A DNA stretch of 64,000 nucleotides from Scandinavium sp036409475. Its GTDB lineage: Bacteria; Pseudomonadota; Gammaproteobacteria; Enterobacterales; Enterobacteriaceae. The stretch spans positions 62,001 through 126,000 of the forward strand of contig NZ_JAYRCK010000007.1 in assembly GCF_036409475.1 (NCBI RefSeq). Direction: 5' to 3'. The translations under genes were made by a program, and so were the position numbers. Positions within the stretch are counted from its first letter, which is position 1; every line of letters begins with the position of its first letter. Shown here in pieces: positions 58,467-64,000 of the stretch. The notes beneath the pieces are model-generated. The model saw only the letters and a program-made list of their open reading frames with translations. It was not told the DNA's origin and ran no database searches.

Positions 58467-58871
58467 ATGAACATCAGTGATGTTGCGAAAAAAACCGGTT
58501 TGACCAGCAAAGCGATTCGTTTCTATGAAGAGAAAGGGCTGGTGACGCCGCCCTTACGTAGCGATAACGGCTACCGCACCTACTCGCAAAAGCATCTTGA
58601 TGAGTTGACGCTGCTGCGCCAGGCACGCCAGGTGGGGTTTAATCTGGAAGAGTGCGGCGAGCTGGTGAACTTGTTCAACGATCCCGCTCGCCACAGTGCG
58701 GATGTGAAAGCGCGAACCTTGCAGAAAGTGGCGGATATTGAACGTCACATTGAAGAGCTGCAGGGAATGCGTAAGCAATTAATCACGCTCGCCGAAGCCT
58801 GCCCGGGAGATGACAGCGCCGACTGCCCGATTATCGATAATCTTTCCGGCTGCTGTCATCGTAAGGCCTGA
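58467..58871 (+). CDS. cueR: Copper-responsive MerR-family regulator CueR
   Basis: A 134-residue MerR-family activator with an N-terminal wHTH (MNISDVAKKTGLTSKAIRFY), a coiled-coil dimer helix and the copper-binding loop CPGDDSADC (C112 and C120). It senses zeptomolar Cu+ and activates copA and cueO. It is divergent from copA. GGGGGAAT precedes the ATG. Confidence 0.97.
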   Translation: MNISDVAKKTGLTSKAIRFYEEKGLVTPPLRSDNGYRTYSQKHLDELTLLRQARQVGFNLEECGELVNLFNDPARHSADVKARTLQKVADIERHIEELQGMRKQLITLAEACPGDDSADCPIIDNLSGCCHRKA

Positions 58872-59324
58872 TCAGTGAGGGCGCACCTTTAAGGTGATCC
58901 CTTCCACGGCAATGACTTCCACGCGCGTGCCTGCTGGAAAATCTTCTTCGGCGGCGACGGGCCACGAGCTGTCACCCACTTTGACATGGCCTCGCCCGTT
59001 GTTTAGCGCCGCTTCAAGCGTAAACACTTTGCCCACCAATTGCTGCCCACGCTGATTTAGCTGACTGTCGGCGCGGGACTGTTGCTTCACGCGATTAGCC
59101 AGCCAACGCCACCACAGCCAGGCGGCCAGCAGCGTCAGGACGGCAAAAATCACCCCTTGCCACTCCCAGCCAAGCGGCAGAAGCCACACCAGCAAGCCGG
59201 TGATGATACCCGCCACGCCGCTCCACAGCAGATACCCGTTCCCGCCCAACATTTCCGCCGCCAGCAGCAAACCACCGAGGCTTAGCCAGAAGATGTGCGG
59301 GTGTGTGAGAAGGGTGTCCATCAT
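58872..59324 (-). CDS. ybbJ: NfeD-like inner membrane protein YbbJ
   Basis: A 150-residue protein with three membrane helices in the N-terminal half (about 9-80) and an OB-fold C-terminal domain (about 90-150), the NfeD1b-type partner of stomatin-like proteins. It overlaps qmcA by 4 bases. Confidence 0.92.
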   Translation of the reverse strand: MMDTLLTHPHIFWLSLGGLLLAAEMLGGNGYLLWSGVAGIITGLLVWLLPLGWEWQGVIFAVLTLLAAWLWWRWLANRVKQQSRADSQLNQRGQQLVGKVFTLEAALNNGRGHVKVGDSSWPVAAEEDFPAGTRVEVIAVEGITLKVRPH

Positions 59325-60238
59325 CTGTTTTTCCGCTCAGTGGCGCTGTCTTTCATCAATTCGGCAATCCCGGCGATAGACCCCATCAGGCTGCTGGCAT
59401 CCAGCGGCATCATCACCACTTTACTGTTGCTGGAGGAGCCAATCTGCTGCAGCGCATCGGTGTATTTCTGCGCCACGAAGTAGTTCACCGCCTGAATGTC
59501 ACCGGCAGCGATCGCTTCGGACACCATTTGCGTAGCACGAGCTTCTGCTTCCGCAGAACGTTCACGGGCTTCCGCCTGCAGAAACGCTGACTGACGCTCA
59601 CCTTCCGCTTTGAGGATCTTGGACTGTTTTTCCCCTTCCGCTTTGACGATTTCGGCCTGACGAATCCCCTCGGCTTCAAGGATATAAGCACGCTTGGTAC
59701 GTTCGGCTTTCATCTGGGCATTCATCGCATCGATAAGTTCGGCTGGCGGGCGAACATCACGGATTTCGATACGGGTGATTTTGATCCCCCAGGGATTGGT
59801 GGCTTCATCCACGATGTGCAGCAGGCGAGTGTTGATGCTGTCTCGCTGAGAGAGCATTTCATCGAGCTCCATCGAGCCCAGTACGGTACGGATGTTGGTC
59901 ATGGTCAGGTTGATGATCGCCAGCTCAAGATTGCTGACCTCATAGGCCGCTTTCGGGGCATCGATAACCTGAATAAAGCACACCGCATCAATCGCCACGT
60001 TGGCGTTGTCTTTGGAAATGACTTCCTGTGAAGGGATGTCGAGGACCTGTTCCATCATATTGATCTTACGCCCAATACGGTCCATAAACGGCACCACCAG
60101 GCTCAGCCCTGGCTGCAGGGTGTTGGTGTAGCGGCCGAAGCGTTCTACCGTCCATTGATAGCCCTGCGGCACAATTTTGACGCCTGCACCAACAATCACC
60201 AGCGCGACAAAGATTAAGACGGGAATAAAGATGAGCAT
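59321..60238 (-). CDS. qmcA: SPFH/stomatin-family protein QmcA
   Basis: A 305-residue SPFH protein, same length as E. coli QmcA. An N-terminal membrane helix (MLIFIPVLIFVALVIVGAG), SPFH domain (30-190) and an Ala/Glu-rich coiled coil (about 190-270). It forms membrane cages linked to FtsH/HflKC-like quality control. The start at 60238 has GGAGG; the 106-codon upstream extension is not a gene. Confidence 0.96.
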   Translation of the reverse strand: MLIFIPVLIFVALVIVGAGVKIVPQGYQWTVERFGRYTNTLQPGLSLVVPFMDRIGRKINMMEQVLDIPSQEVISKDNANVAIDAVCFIQVIDAPKAAYEVSNLELAIINLTMTNIRTVLGSMELDEMLSQRDSINTRLLHIVDEATNPWGIKITRIEIRDVRPPAELIDAMNAQMKAERTKRAYILEAEGIRQAEIVKAEGEKQSKILKAEGERQSAFLQAEARERSAEAEARATQMVSEAIAAGDIQAVNYFVAQKYTDALQQIGSSSNSKVVMMPLDASSLMGSIAGIAELMKDSATERKNR

Positions 60239-60374
60239 GAAAACCTCCTGTTTTTTTGCCTGATAGCCAACAGCCTTCGTCAGCCCGAGAACAGAAAGTA
60301 TAACTTTTATCCTTCTCAGCGCGAAGTGCGCAGGCGTACAATAATGGGGAATAAGCGTAATAAATGGGAAAACA

Positions 60375-61043
60375 ATGAAGGAATTATTGCAGGTCAGCCA
60401 ACTGGGATTTATGTCTGGTGAAACTCCCCTCCTGAATAATATCAATCTGCGGTTGTGTGAAGGACAATTTACGCTGATTACAGGGCCTTCCGGCTGCGGA
60501 AAAAGTACCTTACTTAAGATCATTGCCTCGCTGCTCAGCCCAACGTCCGGCAGCATTCATTTTTGTGGGGAAGATATCCTGCAACTTTCTCCTGAAGCCT
60601 ATCGCCAGCAGGTTTCTTACTGCGCACAAACCCCTGCGCTGTTTGGCGAGACGGTTTATGACAACCTCATTTTCCCGTGGCAAATACGGGATAAACGTCC
60701 GGAACCGGAACATTTGCTGGCGGATTTGGCGCGTTTTAATCTGCCAGAAGACACGCTGCAAAAATCCATTCATTCGCTGTCTGGTGGTGAAAAGCAGCGA
60801 ATATCGCTGATTCGCAATCTGCAATTCTTACCGAAAGTGTTATTGCTTGACGAAATGACCAGCGCACTCGACGAGAGTAATAAGCATAACGTGAATGAGA
60901 TTATTCATCGCTATGTGAAGGAGCAGAACGTCGGCGTGTTGTGGGTCACTCATGATAAAGACGAAATAAGCCACGCCGATGACGTTATTACCCTGAAACC
61001 GCAGGCGGGTGGAATGGAGGAGCACGCAGATGGGCGAGCATAA
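60375..61043 (+). CDS. fetA: Iron export ABC ATPase FetA (YbbL)
   Basis: A 222-residue ATPase with Walker A GPSGCGKST, Q-loop, signature LSGGEKQR and Walker B LLLDEMTSALD. With FetB it exports iron, protecting from peroxide stress in E. coli. It overlaps fetB by 14 bases. Confidence 0.93.
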   Translation: MKELLQVSQLGFMSGETPLLNNINLRLCEGQFTLITGPSGCGKSTLLKIIASLLSPTSGSIHFCGEDILQLSPEAYRQQVSYCAQTPALFGETVYDNLIFPWQIRDKRPEPEHLLADLARFNLPEDTLQKSIHSLSGGEKQRISLIRNLQFLPKVLLLDEMTSALDESNKHNVNEIIHRYVKEQNVGVLWVTHDKDEISHADDVITLKPQAGGMEEHADGRA

Positions 61044-61815
61044 TATTTCCAACGAATCACTGGCGTTATCGATGCTGCTAGTGCTGGTGGCGATTATTGT
61101 CAGCTATCGGGAAAAACTGGCGCTGGAGAAAGACATCATCTGGAGTATCTGCCGGGCCGTTATCCAGTTGGTGATTGTCGGCTACGTGCTGAAAACGATT
61201 TTTAACGTCAATAACGCCTTGCTGACCCTGCTGATGGTGCTGTTTATCTGTTTCAATGCGGCGTGGAATGCGCAAAAACGCAGTAAATACATCAGTCAGG
61301 CGTTTGTTTCGTCGTTTATGGCTATCACCACTGGGGCAGGGCTGACGCTGGCGGTATTGGTTTTCTCAGGGGCGATTACTTTCACCCCAATGCAGGTGAT
61401 TCCTATTGCAGGGATGATCGCTGGCAACGCGATGATTGCGGTGGGGCTGTGCTACAACAACCTTGGGCAGCGCTTCAACAGTGAACAGCAGCAAATTCAG
61501 GAGAAGTTGAGTCTGGGCGCAACGCCGAAAATGGCGTCTGAACGTTTGATTCGCGAGAGCATTCGCGCGTCGCTGATCCCAACGGTGGATTCGGCCAAAA
61601 CGGTAGGATTAGTCAGTTTACCGGGCATGATGTCAGGCCTGATTTTTGCCGGAATCGACCCGGTGAAGGCCATTAAATACCAGATTATGGTGACGTTTAT
61701 GCTGCTCTCAACCGCGAGCCTGTCGACCATCATTGCCTGCTATCTGACGTACCGGAAGTTCTATAACTCGCGCCACCAGCTGGTGGTGAAGCAGTTGAAA
61801 ACGCCGGGCGGCTGA
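61030..61815 (+). CDS. fetB: Iron export permease FetB (YbbM)
   Basis: A 261-residue permease with about seven membrane helices and the UPF0014 family motif TVDSAKTVGLVSLPGMMSG. The start at 61030 has GGAGGAG upstream; the upstream in-frame ATG would precede the conserved NISNESLAL start. Confidence 0.93.
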   Translation: MGEHNISNESLALSMLLVLVAIIVSYREKLALEKDIIWSICRAVIQLVIVGYVLKTIFNVNNALLTLLMVLFICFNAAWNAQKRSKYISQAFVSSFMAITTGAGLTLAVLVFSGAITFTPMQVIPIAGMIAGNAMIAVGLCYNNLGQRFNSEQQQIQEKLSLGATPKMASERLIRESIRASLIPTVDSAKTVGLVSLPGMMSGLIFAGIDPVKAIKYQIMVTFMLLSTASLSTIIACYLTYRKFYNSRHQLVVKQLKTPGG

Positions 61816-61816
61816 T

Positions 61817-61874
61817 GCCTTACCCGGCCTGTTTACGTTATCGTAGGCCCGTGCAAGCGAAGCGCCGCCGGGCA
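61817..61874. repeat. REP/BIME-type repeat
   Basis: Units TTACCCGGCC and GTAGGCCCGTGCAAGCG...CGCCGCCGGGC lie between convergent fetB and cnoX. Confidence 0.7.
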
Positions 61875-61887
61875 TTCAGCAAAGGGG

Positions 61888-62742
61888 TTAGTAAAGCAGA
61901 GAATAAAGCTGACGGCGGTACTTCGAGGCCAAAGCGTCGCCGGTGCCGAGTGCTGCAAGAATTTCCTGCATCATCTTGCGTGCCTGGCCGTCTGCTGCGC
62001 CCAAATCTTTCTTCAAATGGCTAAACAGCAATTCCAGCGCTTCTTCGTTACGCCCCACTTGATGCAGTTGCAGCGAGAGCTGGGAAGCCAGCGCAGCATC
62101 TTCTGGATTGGCGGCCACTTGCTGCTGTAATTGCTGAATTTCTGGGGTATCAGCGGCTTGTTTCAGCAACTCGATTTGCGCGACCAGCCCTTGATAGCGG
62201 GTATCCTGATCCTGCAACGGCACGGTTTTCAGCGTCGCTTCGGCGTCTTCAGAACGGTGTAGCGCGATTTGAGTTTCTGCCAGCAGCAGGCCAATCTGGC
62301 TGTCCTGACTGGACAACTGCCAGGCGTCTTTCAGCAGCGGCAACGCTTCGTCGTGTTTACCTTCCTGCATCAGGGCCATCGCCTGCTGAGCTTTTAACTC
62401 TTCTTCACGCGGCAGTACTTTGTCGAGCAGGGCCCGCACCACTTCTTCCGGCTGCGGGCCCTGGAAGCCGTCAACCGGCTGACCGTTCTGGAACAGATAA
62501 ACGGTTGGAATGGCGCGCAGACCAAACTGTGAGGCGATCATTTGCTCGGCGTCGCAGTCCAGTTTGGCGAGGATAAACTGCCCGTTGTACTGTGCCGCCA
62601 GGCTTTCCAGCATCGGGGTTAACTGTTCGCAATGCTGGCTACGAGGAGACCAGAAGTAAAACAACACCGGCGTGGTGACCGACTGCTCCAGCGTCGGGTG
62701 CAGGTTAGCTTCGGTAATGTTAACGATGTACTGTGCAGTCAT
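61888..62742 (-). CDS. cnoX: Chaperedoxin CnoX (YbbN)
   Basis: A 284-residue protein with a thioredoxin-like domain (1-110) whose active site is SQHC (SPRSQHCEQL), followed by TPR repeats (about 115-284). In E. coli it holds substrates and protects GroEL clients during hypochlorite stress. It lies before ybbO, as in E. coli. Confidence 0.95.
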   Translation of the reverse strand: MTAQYIVNITEANLHPTLEQSVTTPVLFYFWSPRSQHCEQLTPMLESLAAQYNGQFILAKLDCDAEQMIASQFGLRAIPTVYLFQNGQPVDGFQGPQPEEVVRALLDKVLPREEELKAQQAMALMQEGKHDEALPLLKDAWQLSSQDSQIGLLLAETQIALHRSEDAEATLKTVPLQDQDTRYQGLVAQIELLKQAADTPEIQQLQQQVAANPEDAALASQLSLQLHQVGRNEEALELLFSHLKKDLGAADGQARKMMQEILAALGTGDALASKYRRQLYSLLY

Positions 62743-62810
62743 GAGGCACTCTCTATAGTCGAATTCAGAGGATATCTCTGTTACATGGGGGCTTTAGCCA
62801 CAGCTTCAAC

Positions 62811-63581
62811 TCAGCCCTGTAAAATTTTGTCCATCATCCGGCCGGGTAACAGGCGCTTGAGCAGCATCACCGCATGGGTGACCAGCGTCACCGGATAGCG
62901 CATTTTGGGCTTATCACTGGTAAAAGCATGGCGCACTTTGTCCACTACGGCTTCCGGCCCCAGCGTGAAACGTGCGGCAATGCCTGGGTTTTCTACTGGC
63001 TTATCGGCCTGAGACTGATTGACGTTTTCCGTAAAGCGGGTGCGAATTGGGCCCGGTTCAATCAGGCTGACTTTGATGCCGCTGTAGCGTAATTCCATGC
63101 GCAATGCGTCGGACCACGCTTCCAGCGCATATTTACTGGCGGCATAAGCCCCGCGGCCTGGGGTGGAAATCAGCCCCATCACCGACGATGTCATCACAAT
63201 GCGGCCTTCGCCGTGCGGTTCCATGGCGGGCAGCAGGCGCATGGTTAACTGGTGTGTACCAAAGAAGTTAGTGGAGAATTGTTGCTCTACCTGCGCACGA
63301 CTCAGCGTGCTTAATGGGCCGTACAGCCCGTATCCGGCGTTGTTGAAAATGCCGAACAGGCGGTTCCCGGTGAGGGCGATAATGTCATCGGCGGCACGAT
63401 CGACGCTGTCAGGCGAATCCAGATCGAGAACGATCCCGACCAGCCCCAATTCTGCCATGCGCGCCACGTCTTCTGGCTTACGGCAAGCGGCCAGTACGCG
63501 AAAACCCTGGCGTTTCAGTTCCAGCGCACTTTCCAGCCCGATTCCGCTGGAACATCCTGTTATTAAGACCGTTTTTTGCAT
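62811..63581 (-). CDS. ybbO: SDR oxidoreductase YbbO
   Basis: A 256-residue classical short-chain dehydrogenase. NAD(P) motif TGCSSGIG (8-15), NNAG, active site SSVMGLIS and YAASKYALEAW. E. coli YbbO reduces aldehydes with NADPH. The start is 28 bases after the tesA stop. Confidence 0.92.
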   Translation of the reverse strand: MQKTVLITGCSSGIGLESALELKRQGFRVLAACRKPEDVARMAELGLVGIVLDLDSPDSVDRAADDIIALTGNRLFGIFNNAGYGLYGPLSTLSRAQVEQQFSTNFFGTHQLTMRLLPAMEPHGEGRIVMTSSVMGLISTPGRGAYAASKYALEAWSDALRMELRYSGIKVSLIEPGPIRTRFTENVNQSQADKPVENPGIAARFTLGPEAVVDKVRHAFTSDKPKMRYPVTLVTHAVMLLKRLLPGRMMDKILQG

Positions 63582-63609
63582 AACTTTACCTGAAGACCAC
63601 TCGCGACTC

Positions 63610-64000
63610 TCAGGAGTCGTGTTTAACTAAGGGAGCCAGACGTGTCGCCATCCAGTCGGCAATAAACGGCTGGGCGTCACGGTTGGGGTGAATACCATCA
63701 TCCTGCATCCACTGCGGTTTCAGATAGACCTCTTCCATAAAAAACGGCAACAGAGGAATAGCGAACTCGCTGGCAAGCTTCGGATATATCGCGCTAAACG
63801 CCTCATTATACCGACGGCCATAGTTTGCAGGCAGACGAATTTGCATCAGCAAGGGTTTGGCGTGGGCGGCTTTGACCTGAGTAAGGATCGTGCGCAGGGT
63901 GGCTTCAGTTTGCTGCGGCTGGAACCCGCGCAGGCCGTCATTGCCACCCAGTTCAACCAGCACCCATTTGGGCTGGTGTTGTTTCAGCAGGACGGGTAAG
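63610..64000 (-). CDS. tesA: Acyl-CoA thioesterase I / protease I TesA (5' end beyond window)
   Basis: The C-terminal 129 or so residues of a periplasmic SGNH hydrolase. Block III VELGGNDGLRGF and the catalytic Asp-His of block V (DGIHPN) are present; the signal peptide and block I Ser lie outside the window. It hydrolyses acyl-CoA, lysophospholipids and some esters. It precedes ybbO on the same strand. Confidence 0.95.
   Translation of the reverse strand, partial: LPVLLKQHQPKWVLVELGGNDGLRGFQPQQTEATLRTILTQVKAAHAKPLLMQIRLPANYGRRYNEAFSAIYPKLASEFAIPLLPFFMEEVYLKPQWMQDDGIHPNRDAQPFIADWMATRLAPLVKHDS

Overview
The window is a 64-kb stretch of enterobacterial chromosome. It keeps the backbone order known from Escherichia coli around minute 10-11: ybaE, cof, decR, mdlAB, glnK-amtB, tesB, ybaY, atl, ffs, ybaA, pdeB, ylaC, maa, hha-tomB, acrBA/acrR, mscK, rsmS, priC, ybaN, apt, dnaX, ybaB, recR, htpG, adk, hemH, gsk, ybaL, fsr, ushA, ybaK, chiX, ybaP, copA/cueR, ybbJ-qmcA, fetAB, cnoX, ybbO, tesA. 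Protein sequences are E. coli-like but clearly diverged. A cdsH-type cysteine desulfhydrase beside decR, a lacIZ pair, a yczR/yczE pair and GC-rich REP elements point to the Enterobacter/Lelliottia/Leclercia/Citrobacter side of the family. The genus is an inference.

Layout. 1-8 kb: an SgrR-like regulator (cut by the window edge), the Cof phosphatase, the cysteine-detoxification pair cdsH/decR, and the heterodimeric ABC exporter MdlAB. 8-11 kb: nitrogen control (sigma-54 promoter, glnK-amtB), then tesB and ybaY. 11.7-24.3 kb is the accessory zone. It holds atl, an unrecognised 135-aa gene, 4.5S RNA, an unrecognised ribbon-helix-helix-like gene pair, the MocR-type yczR with divergent yczE, lacI-lacZ with two identical operators and no lacY, ybaA, the EAL phosphodiesterase PdeB, decayed regulator and transporter remnants, zinc-independent ribosomal proteins L31B/L36B under a Zur box, a GNAT gene with an internal deletion, and a divergent MocR pseudogene. 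24-32 kb: ylaC, maa, hha-tomB and the acrAB-acrR multidrug efflux locus. 32-45 kb: mscK, rsmS, priC, ybaN, apt, dnaX (with its programmed frameshift signal) and ybaB, then a LysR/pirin/isochorismatase-like islet that separates ybaB from recR, then recR and heat-shock htpG. 45-64 kb: a 157-bp Tn5-end-like miniature element between htpG and adk, then adk, hemH, gsk, ybaL, fsr, ushA, a 45-bp tandem hairpin array, ybaK, the small RNA ChiX, ybaP, the copper exporter CopA with CueR (and a conserved frameshift site for the CopZ-like chaperone), ybbJ-qmcA, fetAB, cnoX, ybbO and a partial tesA.

No phage, CRISPR array, tRNA or large mobile island was seen. The non-backbone signals are small. They are the miniature transposon-like element, a 70-bp double-hairpin repeat in two 68/70-identical copies 11 kb apart, a pyrimidine/purine-rich intergenic repeat at five sites (four of them between convergent genes), several REP elements, and correlated gene decay at 22-24 kb. 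The best candidates for undescribed biology are the RHH-like gene pair at 13.1-13.6 kb, the LysR/pirin/isochorismatase islet, the YczR-YczE pair with its spaced operator repeats, and the two repeat families.
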